Made by a program: the position numbers and the translations under genes. From FEN-1139 sp964396375 (lineage in GTDB: Bacteria; Myxococcota_A; Polyangia; Polyangiales; Polyangiaceae), in NCBI GenBank assembly GCA_964396375.1, contig CAYNEY010000023.1, positions 1 to 64,000 of the forward strand: DNA of 64,000 nucleotides, given 5' to 3'. Position 1 is the stretch's first letter; the number at the start of each line of letters is the position of its first letter. Below the pieces are notes generated by a model. That model searched no databases. It saw nothing but the letters and a program-made list of their open reading frames with translations, and was not told where the DNA came from. Shown here one piece after another: positions 32,918 through 42,284 of this stretch.

Positions 32918-35076
32918 GACTGCCCCCTTCTGTCACCGAGTGCGAGGCCGAGGGCCTCGCGGATACGCAAATGGGCCTCGGAGACTGAGAAAGCCAAGAG
33001 ATCGCGCACTCGCTCGGTGGGACGCAATCCGATGGTGGCCCGGCTCTCGATCGTCACCTGGCGTGCCGCAACGGTCAGATCCGAGCAGGCGAGCAGACCT
33101 ACCCTTCCCGCGAAGAGCTCGAGATCCCGAAGCATGCCCGCTGCATCAATCACCACGCCGTCTTTCATGAATCCCTCCACCAGTTCCGTCAAGCGAACCT
33201 TCGAGGATAGCTCCAGCGTTTGGTCGAGCTGCTTGGTCATGGCAATCGCGTCCGAGGGAAGACTCCGCGGCATACAGAGACCAATGGCCGCGGCCACCAA
33301 GGTCGTGAGCTCGGCCACGCTCGGGAAGAACACCGGGAGGCGCCCGAGCTCACCCTCCAGCGCAAGCTCGTAGCCAGCACGAAACAGAAGCTCCGCCATG
33401 CTGCGCCCACGGAGCATGCCGGCGCCGAGCACGACGCTCGGTCGCTCGGTCATGGGGTGAGCCAGGGCATAAGCCGCCGTCTTGTCGATGAAGAGATCCC
33501 GATCCCCGAGCCCGAGCAGACGCGCGACCCAAGCGGTGGCGCGCACGGCTGCGACCGTGCTCTCTTCGGGCCGCTGCCGCGTGCTCTCATCCAGAAGCAC
33601 GATTTGTTTTTTGGCGCGGAGCTCGCGGAGCCGGGCCTCTACCGCGGCGTCGTGGATAACGGCGAGGATCGCCCGAGCTGCATGACTCGGTCCTGGACGG
33701 AGATCGACGACGATGGACGCGTCGAGACCACGCTCAGCGCTCGGTACTCCGGCGTCCGCGTACTCTCGGTACAGCGCTTGCTCCGTGTCCTCCGCTTCAC
33801 CCAAGTGCACGAGGGCGCTCGCCGCGAAAAAGGCGTTCGCGCGTTGACCACGGCCAAGCTCGAGACCGAGGAGCGCTCGGTAGGCAGCGGGCTCGGTGGG
33901 CGTGAGGCGGATCGCCTGCTCCAGGTAGCTCCGCGCCTGCTCCCCGTGACCGTCGGCCTCGAGCAGGCGCGCGATGGCCACGCGGGCCCCGGCATCGTCG
34001 GGAGCAAGCTCGAAGATGCGCTCGAAGGCGGCGCGCGCCCCGCCGAAGTCCGCCAGCCGATCCTCCCGGTGACTCGCCAATTTGCGGAGCAGCACCAGCT
34101 CTTCCTCGCGGTGCGCCCCGGCCCGGAGCCGCTCCCACTGGCGCACCAGGGCGCGCTCCAGTCCCTCGACGTCTCCAGCCTCGACCAACACCGCCTCGAT
34201 CGCCGAGAACGCGCCGGGCACCGTGGGGTCGTCGGCGATCGCCGCTTCGAAGAGCGCGACCGCGCGCTCGGTGTGGCCCACGCGCGTGGCGCAGAGCCGC
34301 GCCGCATGGGCGAGCGTGGCCGCGCGCTCCACCGGATCACGGGTGAGTTCCGCGAGTGCCACCGAAGCATCGACCGCGCCCGACCAGTCGGATGTGGCCT
34401 CGAGGAGCGCGCGCAGCTGCTCCCAGAGCTCCCGATCCTGTGGCGACAGGGCGAGGGCGTCGCGCAACGCGGAGAGCGCCGTCATCACCGCGTCGCTCAC
34501 GACTTCGGCGAGGACGTGCACCCGCGCCCGATCGCTCTCGCAGAAGCGGAGCATGCGCTTCCTGAGCGCGGCGGCCATAGCGCTGTCCCGGAGTTCCTCG
34601 GCGATCGCCAGACGTTGCGAGAGCGCCGCTCGGTGTTCCGGCGAGCTTCCCAAGGCGAGATCGAGCCGTGTCCCTGCCAAAGCGAGCTCTCCCCGACGCC
34701 GCGCCAGAAGAGCGAGGCACACCAACACCTCGGCATGACGCGGGCTGCGCTCACTTCCCAGACGACGATCCGCCTCGAGGTAGACGCGCTCAGCCCCCTC
34801 TGAGTCACCGCGATCCAAGAGCCCGGACGCGAGGCGAATCGCTTCCTCGATGTCCTCGGCCGGCGTGCCCCCAATGGTAGCCGCGGGCGGAGCGGCATCA
34901 GGCAGAGTCGATTCGGGATGAGTCGCCGCAGGCGAAGCCACCTCGGGCACGGTCGATTCCGACTGGGTCGGCCCAGGTGAGGCGGCCTCCGCCGGGACGG
35001 CCGCGCGTGGCTCGGGCAAGGCGGGCTGATCGTCGAGAGTCCTCTCGAGGACTTCCTCGTGATGGGGAGTCTGCAT
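32914..35076 (-). CDS. Large TPR-repeat protein of unknown function
   Basis: This 720-residue soluble protein has a low-complexity Pro/Ala/Ser/Glu N-terminus (residues 12-75, with three S-P-A-A-T-H-P-E-S-like repeats), then an array of tetratricopeptide helices from about 80 to 450, seen as A-x-x-A-x-x-x-A-x-x-L patterns (for example A-R-S-Y-L-E-Q-A-I-R-L-T-P-T-E-P-A). The last 250 residues are mixed alpha/beta without a recognised domain. TPRs make scaffolds. It is upstream of and overlaps the ZIP transporter gene. The start codon at 35076 is an ATG; no signal peptide is present. Role unknown, possibly a partner in an envelope or social-motility complex. Confidence 0.75.
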   Translation of the reverse strand: MQTPHHEEVLERTLDDQPALPEPRAAVPAEAASPGPTQSESTVPEVASPAATHPESTLPDAAPPAATIGGTPAEDIEEAIRLASGLLDRGDSEGAERVYLEADRRLGSERSPRHAEVLVCLALLARRRGELALAGTRLDLALGSSPEHRAALSQRLAIAEELRDSAMAAALRKRMLRFCESDRARVHVLAEVVSDAVMTALSALRDALALSPQDRELWEQLRALLEATSDWSGAVDASVALAELTRDPVERAATLAHAARLCATRVGHTERAVALFEAAIADDPTVPGAFSAIEAVLVEAGDVEGLERALVRQWERLRAGAHREEELVLLRKLASHREDRLADFGGARAAFERIFELAPDDAGARVAIARLLEADGHGEQARSYLEQAIRLTPTEPAAYRALLGLELGRGQRANAFFAASALVHLGEAEDTEQALYREYADAGVPSAERGLDASIVVDLRPGPSHAARAILAVIHDAAVEARLRELRAKKQIVLLDESTRQRPEESTVAAVRATAWVARLLGLGDRDLFIDKTAAYALAHPMTERPSVVLGAGMLRGRSMAELLFRAGYELALEGELGRLPVFFPSVAELTTLVAAAIGLCMPRSLPSDAIAMTKQLDQTLELSSKVRLTELVEGFMKDGVVIDAAGMLRDLELFAGRVGLLACSDLTVAARQVTIESRATIGLRPTERVRDLLAFSVSEAHLRIREALGLALGDRRGQS

Positions 35077-35221
35077 CGTGCAACCTTCGCACCACCCATA
35101 TCACTGCTCCCGCAACGTCCAAAGCTCTCCGCGCCGCTGCTCGCGAACCGCCGTCGGCCCACAGGCCTTGACTGCTCCTCTCTTGCTCTCGGAGTACCCC
35201 CTGGGGCAAGGTTGCCGAGCG

Positions 35222-35641
35222 GTGACCAACCATCCTCCCGAAGATGTCCTTTACGTTGGGCGCGGAGCGTTGATTCCCCATCTCGGGGGCTGGCTCCTCG
35301 TCATTGTCACCCTCGGCCTCTTCACGCTCTTCTTCGCGCTCAAGCGGCTGGGGCGTTCCTACCGGATCACGACCCAACGCATCGTGCTCGAAACCGGGAT
35401 CTTGAACAAGCGCCTGGAACAGCTCGATCTGTACCGGATCACCGATTTTATCGTGGAGCGCCCCTTCGCCCAGCGCCTGGTCGGAAATGGCAATCTCGTC
35501 ATCCGTTCCATGGATCCCACCACCCCCGAGCTCAAGCTGCGCTACCTCGACACCGACGTGGTGGCGCTGTACGAGAAGCTCCGCCGCGCGACCGAGCAGG
35601 AGAAGCAACTCCGCGGCGTGCGGGTGGTCGACTACGATTGA
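35222..35641 (+). CDS. Bacterial PH-domain (YdbT/bPH2-like) membrane protein
   Basis: This 139-residue protein starts at GTG 35222 (the frame extends to 35078 without family features). Residues 16-36 form a hydrophobic segment (W-L-L-V-I-V-T-L-G-L-F-T-L-F-F-A-L), then a bPH_2 core follows: Y-R-I-T-T-Q-R-I-V-L-E-T-G-I-L-N-K-R, then L-D-L-Y-R-I-T-D, R-S-M-D-P-T, typical of the YdbS/YdbT family. These are inner-membrane proteins of uncertain function linked to envelope stress in some bacteria. It lies between the divergent TPR gene and the GH130 gene. Confidence 0.85.
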   Translation: MTNHPPEDVLYVGRGALIPHLGGWLLVIVTLGLFTLFFALKRLGRSYRITTQRIVLETGILNKRLEQLDLYRITDFIVERPFAQRLVGNGNLVIRSMDPTTPELKLRYLDTDVVALYEKLRRATEQEKQLRGVRVVDYD

Positions 35642-35712
35642 ACTCTTGGCTCCTGCAGCGGCACGGCACATTGTGACTTAACAGCCAGAGGCGGCTCTGC
35701 TATGCGGACCCG

Positions 35713-36633
35713 ATGCAACGAGTCTTCAGCAAGAAGCAGATCGTCACCCGCTACGAGAAGAACCCGATCATCACCCCCGACATGTTGCCCTTCAACTGCC
35801 GGGGCGTCTTCAACAGCTCGGTGGTCAAGCATGATGGACGCTACGTGATGATTCTGCGCTGTGAAGGCTACAATTTCTTCAATTTCTTCGTCCGCGCCGA
35901 GAGCCCGAATGGGTTTGATTCCTGGAAGATCGGGGAGGTGATCGAGCTCCCCGAGGACGCCGAGTACAAGAAGTACGCCCGGGTCCAGTACGACCCCCGT
36001 ATTACCCGGGTGGACGGCAAGTATTACATCACCTACTGCGCGCACAGCAACGAGGCGCGGATGGCGCTCTTGTCATCGACCGATATGGCCAAATTCGAGT
36101 TCGAGGGCTTCATCACCGGCCCCGGCTTCCGCAACACCGTGCTCTTCCCCGAGAAGATCGACGGGCTGTTCACCGCACTGGAACGCCCCAACGCGCTCGG
36201 AGAGATCTGGACCACCCAGAGCCCAGATCTGCACTTCTGGGGCAACCAGAAGCGCTTGATGGACAAGGGTCAGTGCTCGTTTGGCTGGGGAAAGATCGGC
36301 CCGTCTGGCACCCCGATCAAGACCGAGCGGGGTTGGCTCATCATCTTCCACGCGGTCTCGGTGGTCTGCGACTACGAGTACCTCTACCACGCTGGGGTCG
36401 CCCTCGCCGAGCTCTCGGATCCCTCGCGACTGATCCGGGTGGGAGACGAGTGCATCATGACCCCAGAGCTGCCCTACGAGAACATGGGGCACACTCCGAA
36501 CTGCGTGTTCGCGTCATCGCATGTGGTCGAGGACGACGGGAGCATCAAGATTTACTACGGCGCCAGCGACCGCGTGCAGTGCGTGGCCACCACCCACGTC
36601 CGCGACTTGCTGGAGGTGGCACTCGAGCGCTGA
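35713..36633 (+). CDS. GH130-family glycoside phosphorylase/hydrolase
   Basis: This 306-residue protein is built as a five-bladed propeller of the GH130 type, with motifs R-Y-E-K-N-P-I-I-T-P, N-S-S-V-V-K-H-D-G-R-Y, and D-P-R-I-T-R-V-D-G-K-Y-Y-I-T-Y. The family includes beta-1,4-mannosyl-glucose phosphorylase and beta-1,2-mannosidases, so a mannoside substrate is likely. The D-P-R-I-T motif holds the proton-donor Asp. It has no signal peptide, so it is probably cytoplasmic and feeds mannose-1-phosphate or mannose into metabolism. It precedes two glycosyltransferase-like genes. Confidence 0.9.
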   Translation: MQRVFSKKQIVTRYEKNPIITPDMLPFNCRGVFNSSVVKHDGRYVMILRCEGYNFFNFFVRAESPNGFDSWKIGEVIELPEDAEYKKYARVQYDPRITRVDGKYYITYCAHSNEARMALLSSTDMAKFEFEGFITGPGFRNTVLFPEKIDGLFTALERPNALGEIWTTQSPDLHFWGNQKRLMDKGQCSFGWGKIGPSGTPIKTERGWLIIFHAVSVVCDYEYLYHAGVALAELSDPSRLIRVGDECIMTPELPYENMGHTPNCVFASSHVVEDDGSIKIYYGASDRVQCVATTHVRDLLEVALER

Positions 36634-36668
36634 GGGAGGGGTGGTGACAGAACCACCCACGAAGACAA

Positions 36669-38426
36669 TCAATCGATCCGAGAGAGGTCGAGAATGAACC
36701 GGGCACGCCCCTTCTCTGCGTAGATTCGAGCGCTCGGCTTCACCTGCCGTACGAAGAAGCCACGTTTCTTTCCCGCTCGGTGGGCCCGCTCTACCCGGGT
36801 GGAAAAGGGCTTGAAGTACGAGGGGCGCGCCTCGAGGCGGTCTTCTTCGATGATCAGATGGCTGACACCGAAACCATCCCGAAGCACACGAAGGGGACCC
36901 GGATCACTGGCGAAATAGGCGTCAACGAGGGCCTCCATGCGCGCTCGTGTCATCAGCGTGAAGCCTGTGTGATACGGCATGTGGAGCTCCCGCGTCAGAA
37001 ACGCCGTCCTACGACTCGCGAGCGGCATGCCGTTGATCACACCATCCGGCCAGCCAGCGACCAGAGCCTCCTTCGGAAGAGTGCTCATGAACCGCAGGAT
37101 ACGTTGATCGTGCTTCGGCAGAAGCCTTCGGAGTCCGGCCTCCGGACGCCCCCGGCCTCCGTAGAACCCCAGGATCGAGATCCCGAGCAGCACGGCGGGG
37201 GCCCGTGCCATGGCAAGACGCCACCATCCACGCCCAATCCATTTCGGGTTCAGCGGTCCGAGCCAGGCACAGCAGGCCACGATCACGGTCAGAATCGGCA
37301 CCACATACTGCGCGTAGCGTTGTGGGATCACAAGTCTTGGGGTGACTGCCTCAGCAAGCGGGTACGCGACCATCAGCGCCGCCAGAAGAGCTGCCACGCG
37401 CCGGGCTGATGGCACCGGTTTCCAGGCGAAACGGGCGAATCCCAAAAGGGCGATCGCGAGCAGGCCGGTGAGGCCAACCCGACCACCGAGCGGACTGTTC
37501 TTCGCAAACTCAGCCAGAGTGGAACTGATCGGCGTTCCCCCACCGTCCAGCGTCGCACGGGCCAGGGAGTGCGCGGCATTGGTAAGCGGAGGGAAGGGTG
37601 GACGATCGCCGACACCTAGCCGCCCGCCAGGGCCAGCTTCAGGATACTCCGCTATCATGTCCGGCGTGATACTCGCTCCGTAGGGTTTCATGCGGAGCGC
37701 GAAGGGGGCAAGCAGTGCGGCAGACGCCAGTGCCGTCAGGGTGAGAACCATCAGGCGTCGACGCATGGTCCAGGTCGTTGCCGAACCGCGATCGGCTGCG
37801 GGCAGAACTATCAGGACAAATCCAAGTCCGAGCCCCCCCACCACAGTTACCACTGGGTAGAAACCCGCGCTGATCACGGTCAGGACCGCCACCCACCGGA
37901 TCTGCCCGCGCGCCAGGCAGGCGGCGATCCAAGCGATCAGAGGATAGGCAAAAGCGCGGGGCAGCGCCCCGGACATGGAGGCAAAAAACGTGGATGTGCT
38001 GAGGCACAAGCAGACAGCGAAGAACACCGCCAGCCTCCCGCCGATCCGATACACCGCCACCCCCACCCCGACGATGGTCAGGATGAACAGGGGGTAAGCC
38101 ATGAGCTTGCTCAGCATAAGAGGATCACCGAGCTGTGTCAGAAGGAAGAACAACCCTCGGTAGAGTTCCCCGGTACCTCCAATATGATAGTGGCCGAGCA
38201 CGTCGTTGCGAAAGAGCTCCGAGTCCACCCAGCCGTAGAAGTTGTAGGTAACGATCCGCGCGTCGTCGCACAGCATGGTTGGACTGAGCGAGTTCTGGAC
38301 GTGTTTCGACCAAGCCGGACCAAACAGCACCACCCACACCATGACCATCACGGACCACACACGTAGGGACCGGGACACAAGGAACTCCGCAAGACGGTTT
38401 CGAAACAGGGCACCAGACCGACTCAT
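36669..38426 (-). CDS. Polytopic membrane protein, GT-C glycosyltransferase-like
   Basis: This 585-residue protein has about ten hydrophobic helices and a C-terminal soluble part (residues 440-585). A large loop after the first helix contains D-D-A-R-I-V-T-Y-N, the acidic loop-1 position typical of GT-C enzymes that use polyprenyl-phosphate sugars. Membership is inferred from topology; I recognise no specific family. The start ATG 38426 is chosen; an earlier in-frame start at 38453 exists. Its 5' end is divergent from the GT39-like gene 128 bases away, and the region also holds a sulfatase-fold enzyme, suggesting cell-surface glycan assembly. Confidence 0.65.
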   Translation of the reverse strand: MSRSGALFRNRLAEFLVSRSLRVWSVMVMVWVVLFGPAWSKHVQNSLSPTMLCDDARIVTYNFYGWVDSELFRNDVLGHYHIGGTGELYRGLFFLLTQLGDPLMLSKLMAYPLFILTIVGVGVAVYRIGGRLAVFFAVCLCLSTSTFFASMSGALPRAFAYPLIAWIAACLARGQIRWVAVLTVISAGFYPVVTVVGGLGLGFVLIVLPAADRGSATTWTMRRRLMVLTLTALASAALLAPFALRMKPYGASITPDMIAEYPEAGPGGRLGVGDRPPFPPLTNAAHSLARATLDGGGTPISSTLAEFAKNSPLGGRVGLTGLLAIALLGFARFAWKPVPSARRVAALLAALMVAYPLAEAVTPRLVIPQRYAQYVVPILTVIVACCAWLGPLNPKWIGRGWWRLAMARAPAVLLGISILGFYGGRGRPEAGLRRLLPKHDQRILRFMSTLPKEALVAGWPDGVINGMPLASRRTAFLTRELHMPYHTGFTLMTRARMEALVDAYFASDPGPLRVLRDGFGVSHLIIEEDRLEARPSYFKPFSTRVERAHRAGKKRGFFVRQVKPSARIYAEKGRARFILDLSRID

Positions 38427-38553
38427 GGCGACAACGGTCGGGCACGCTAACACACCCTGAGCCCAGCGACGCGTGTTGTGGCGGAAATTGCCCCGTGTTC
38501 ACACCACGGTGGCGTTCCGGCCGTAAAATGCTGTAGCTCCCCTGGCAGGGTCC

Positions 38554-40188
38554 ATGAAAAACCTCCTCAGAGTTCGGTCGGTCACCTCGGCGTCCCCGAT
38601 GCGTGCGCCCTCGCTCTTGCTCCAATTCGTTACGCCCCGCGTGACAGCTGGTCTGCTCCTCGTTCTTGGCGCGTGGCACCGCTTGGACGACCTCTCGGCC
38701 ATGGTGAACGTGGATTTCTATTATCTGTGGAGCAAGCGTATCGCTCGCTTCATGGCGGGCCTGCGTGACCTCGACTTCGGATCCACCTACCAATCGCACC
38801 ATCCCGGAGTGCTGTTCATGTGGCTCGAAGGACTGGTGCTTGGAGCAGCGGGGCGTCTCGGGCAAGCCATCGACCCCGCCACCATCGCGCTCTCGGGGTT
38901 ACCGATCGCCATCGTCGGGGTCCTGCTGGCACCGGCGGCCTACTTGGTCGTACTGCGTCTGCTCGGGCCCCGCCATTGGCTCTCGGCGCTTCTGGTTGGG
39001 ATCTACTTTGCCACCGAACCGATGCTCGTCGGCCATTCGCGCACCGCACATCTCGATCTGATGGTGACGGCATTGTCCACCATGTCGCTGCTCACCGCTC
39101 TTTTGTGCCTCCGAACCCGCTCTCTTCTCCACGCGATCGTCGCCGGACTCCTGCTCGGACTTGGGCTGCTCACCAAACTGGCGGCAGGTGGAGTGGCGAT
39201 TGGTATCGTGCTCGTGTTCTCAGTCGAGATCCTGCGAGCCCACAGCGAACAGCGACGGCTCGTCAAACTGTTGTCCGCCATAGCTGTGGTTTCGGGCAGC
39301 GTGGTAGTTCTGCTGTGGCCAGCGCTCTGGGTGGACCCAGGCTCCGTGTTGCGGGAACTCATGGCCGGCGCCACCGAGGAAGTCGACAAGGCAGGTGCCT
39401 TCATGTTCCTCGGTGAGGTCGGTCGCCTGAAGCTCCCCTGGAGCACCTATGGCTTCTACACCGTCTTTCTCCTCACCCCGGAGCTCGTGATCCCAGCGGT
39501 GCTCGGGGTCGGGACCCTCCTTTACGCCCCTCAGCGCCTCCGGTGGTTCGCGGCGCAGGTGCTTCTTCTTGGCTTGCCGTTTCTCCTGGTCATCGTCACC
39601 AGCGCTCGTGTAGGACCGCGCTACCTCCTCCCGGTGGTGCCAATCATCGTCTTTGTCGCCGCAGCCGCGCTCGATTCGCTCGCAGCCCTTCTGCGGCGTT
39701 GCATGGCCAATCCCTTTCGTCACGCGGCACTCGGCCTGGTCTTGGTTGGGCTCATCGGCTTCCGCCTGGATCGCCTGAATCGCCTCCACCCGCTCCCACT
39801 TACGTATTGCAGTCAGTGGACGGGCATCGAGTGCACACGCGTGTTCCACATCGGATGGGGTGAGGGCCTCCGCGAAACCGCCCAGGCGATAGCCTCGCGC
39901 TGGTCGAGACCCGAAATACCCGTTTCAGTCTACGGCGGGGCCTACACCGGAACCATGAGACCGTGGCTGGAGATGAGGACAACCAGGGAGATTTCCGAGG
40001 CAGAACTGCTGGTAGACTACATCGCCGATTGGCAACGCCATCGCCCCTCGAGTCGCATGATCGCCCAGTCTGTCCGAGAGCGCGACGTCTCGATGCTCGA
40101 AGAAGTGAAGTTCCGAGGCCGCGCCTATGCACGTATCTATCCGGGTCCTGCTTACCGCGCTCTTATCGCGCAGCAAGCGAGCTTCTAG
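38554..40188 (+). CDS. GT39/ArnT-like membrane glycosyltransferase
   Basis: This 544-residue polytopic protein has about 10-12 membrane helices and a PMT/ArnT-like first loop (F-M-A-G-L-R-D-L-D-F-G-S-T-Y-Q-S-H-H-P-G-V), where an acidic pair and a H-P-G motif are characteristic of GT-C dolichyl/polyprenyl-phosphate-mannose or arabinose users. It probably transfers a sugar from a lipid carrier to protein or lipid in the periplasm. The acceptor is unknown. Its stop overlaps the convergent sulfatase-fold gene by four bases. The GH130 gene nearby hints at mannose. Confidence 0.8.
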   Translation: MKNLLRVRSVTSASPMRAPSLLLQFVTPRVTAGLLLVLGAWHRLDDLSAMVNVDFYYLWSKRIARFMAGLRDLDFGSTYQSHHPGVLFMWLEGLVLGAAGRLGQAIDPATIALSGLPIAIVGVLLAPAAYLVVLRLLGPRHWLSALLVGIYFATEPMLVGHSRTAHLDLMVTALSTMSLLTALLCLRTRSLLHAIVAGLLLGLGLLTKLAAGGVAIGIVLVFSVEILRAHSEQRRLVKLLSAIAVVSGSVVVLLWPALWVDPGSVLRELMAGATEEVDKAGAFMFLGEVGRLKLPWSTYGFYTVFLLTPELVIPAVLGVGTLLYAPQRLRWFAAQVLLLGLPFLLVIVTSARVGPRYLLPVVPIIVFVAAAALDSLAALLRRCMANPFRHAALGLVLVGLIGFRLDRLNRLHPLPLTYCSQWTGIECTRVFHIGWGEGLRETAQAIASRWSRPEIPVSVYGGAYTGTMRPWLEMRTTREISEAELLVDYIADWQRHRPSSRMIAQSVRERDVSMLEEVKFRGRAYARIYPGPAYRALIAQQASF

Positions 40189-42179
40189 AAGCTGCGCCAA
40201 GGAGGCTTCCAGCCCTTGACCTTCAGCGTGTGCTCCGCGAAGAACCGCTCGGTCGCGGCAATGTGGGGCTCCACATTCCGTCGCGGATCGTCGAGTAGGT
40301 TTCGGAGCTCCTTCGGATCTCGCTTGAGGTCGTAGACCTCGGTGGTGTAAGATGGCAGATCAAGGATCACCTTGATTTGGTCGGGGAAGATCAGCGCCTG
40401 CTTGCGGCGTCCCGAATCGGCGGCGATCAAGCGCTCCAGCTTGGTCGGCTTACCCTGAAGGAAACCGACCAGGCTCTGCCCCATGAGGCTCCCCGGCACA
40501 GGAGCACCGAAGAGATCCAACACCGACGCTGACACGTCCAGCAACGAGACTGGACTATCCACCACGCCAGGCTTGATGAATGGCGCGCGGAACATCAACG
40601 GAATACGCAGGAGTTCCTCGTACACACTGCGAGCGTGATACCGGAGCCCGTGTTCACCAAACGCCTCGCCGTGATCAGCGGCCACGATCAGAAGCACCTT
40701 GTCCTCGAGTCCCCAGGCCTTCAGTTGCACAAGCAACTTACCAATCTCGCGATCGACGAGTTCCAGCTCCGCCAGGTAGCTTTCGAACTGGGTGGCCCTT
40801 TTGCCACCCAGGGTATAGGGGGCGTGTGAGTCAACGAAGTGAGAATAGAGGAAGAAGTCCCGTTTCGGGTCCTGTCTCCACCTGTCAACCTCCTTCAGGA
40901 TGATGCGCATCACGTCCGCCGCTGCCCCGTAATCGCGGCGCGTCCGCAACTCGCGACTGAACCCGCGACCCACGCCCTTGTCGGCGGCCAGACCATGCAG
41001 CGCCATCACGTGCACGCTCTCCACGTCCGCGGCAGAAAGCAGCTCCGGAACACGAACGGAGCGGTCCTCGGTGGGCAGCACCGTACCTGGAGATACGGTG
41101 GTGAAGTAAAGTTGCGAGTAGTACTTGCCCGAGAAGAGCGAGCTTACCGTGGTCAGCGTGGAAGGGCACGGGGTGCGCGCTCGGGTGAAACGCAGCGACT
41201 CATCACGAATCCGCGCCAGATTGGGGATCCATGAATCGTTCTTCTTCTTCTCGATCACGTCGTTTCGTAGGGCATCCACGGTGAGCAGGAGAACCGCCGA
41301 ACCTTTGGCGAGCAACCGGGGCGAGCTCGGGGAAATGGCCGGTGCGTTCGCGCGATCGCGAAACCACGGGGAACTCTCGATGGGCAGCCGTCGCCCGGTG
41401 AAGTTCACACGTCCCGCGAGCTGATCGGCAACCAACGGAAACACCACCGAACCTGGGCTAGCAAGGAGCCCTTGGCGAACGACACGCGACGGAGGCCATG
41501 CAAACACCCCGATCGAGACGGCCACGCCCAGCCAAGGCAGCGCGCCAGCGAGCACCGAGGGGATGCGCTGACACCAAGGCGTAACGCCCACTTTGACCAG
41601 TGTCAGAGCGCCAAGTGCGACAAAGAGATGGATCCCAGGGTAGTCGGCCACCAGGATCTGAGCGTTGACCCCCGCGAGCGCGAGCCCACAGCCAAGCGCG
41701 AGCCACCGGAGCTTTGAGTTGTGCAGATGCTCTGACAACACACCGAGCACGAGAACACACCCGCCACCCACCACGGCACCAACGAGTACAGGGGACGCGT
41801 CCCAACCTCGCGTCGCGATGGCGTTGGCGAAATCCCGGTCTAGGATCTGTCCCCCCAAGAAGGCACCAGCCGCTGTGAGAGCGGCGTAGCGCAGCTTCCG
41901 AGACACCGTGAACCGCTCGACGGCGCGACCACGCAGCCAGACAGCGAGGCCCAGTGCCAAGGCCACAGCGGTCCCCAGCATCAGGCTCAGTGAGAAATCG
42001 TACAGCAACGTCCAAGCCAGCGTCGTCGGCTGCACCCGCTCTGCGAGCTGCGCCTGAACGAACACCAGGTTGGTGGTGCCGGTGAGGACCGAGGCAAGAA
42101 CCCACGGCGCAACCCGCGGGAGGATTTGGAGAAGAGCTTGCAAGGGGCTCTCTCGATAGCAAAGAGACGGCCAGGTCAC
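40185..42179 (-). CDS. Membrane sulfatase/phosphotransferase-fold enzyme
   Basis: This 664-residue protein has five or so N-terminal membrane helices and a periplasmic alkaline-phosphatase-superfamily domain from about residue 280. Visible motifs are L-L-L-T-V-D-A-L-R-N-D (first metal-binding Asp), R-T-P-C-P-S-T-L-T-T (nucleophile region), H-F-V-D-S-H-A-P-Y, and A-A-D-H-G-E-A-F-G-E-H-G (late metal Asp-His). The nucleophile site has C-P-S-T rather than C-x-P-S-R, so formylglycine-type sulfatase activity is doubtful; LTA-synthase or phosphoethanolamine-transferase-like chemistry with Thr is possible. It may decorate the glycan made by the neighbouring genes. Confidence 0.85.
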   Translation of the reverse strand: MTWPSLCYRESPLQALLQILPRVAPWVLASVLTGTTNLVFVQAQLAERVQPTTLAWTLLYDFSLSLMLGTAVALALGLAVWLRGRAVERFTVSRKLRYAALTAAGAFLGGQILDRDFANAIATRGWDASPVLVGAVVGGGCVLVLGVLSEHLHNSKLRWLALGCGLALAGVNAQILVADYPGIHLFVALGALTLVKVGVTPWCQRIPSVLAGALPWLGVAVSIGVFAWPPSRVVRQGLLASPGSVVFPLVADQLAGRVNFTGRRLPIESSPWFRDRANAPAISPSSPRLLAKGSAVLLLTVDALRNDVIEKKKNDSWIPNLARIRDESLRFTRARTPCPSTLTTVSSLFSGKYYSQLYFTTVSPGTVLPTEDRSVRVPELLSAADVESVHVMALHGLAADKGVGRGFSRELRTRRDYGAAADVMRIILKEVDRWRQDPKRDFFLYSHFVDSHAPYTLGGKRATQFESYLAELELVDREIGKLLVQLKAWGLEDKVLLIVAADHGEAFGEHGLRYHARSVYEELLRIPLMFRAPFIKPGVVDSPVSLLDVSASVLDLFGAPVPGSLMGQSLVGFLQGKPTKLERLIAADSGRRKQALIFPDQIKVILDLPSYTTEVYDLKRDPKELRNLLDDPRRNVEPHIAATERFFAEHTLKVKGWKPPWRSF

Positions 42180-42284
42180 AAAGCCCGCCGATGCCGACCC
42201 TTCAACCGACCGGACCCGGCACGGGACACCAGCAAGGCCGCCGCCGCCACTCTTTCGGCATCATCGGCGGGCATCCTGCTTGCG

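Noticed and set aside
36634..36668. Short GTGGT/ACCAC hairpin between the GH130 and GT-C genes as terminator
   Set aside because: The stem is only five base pairs and there is no U-tract, so I do not list it as a terminator.
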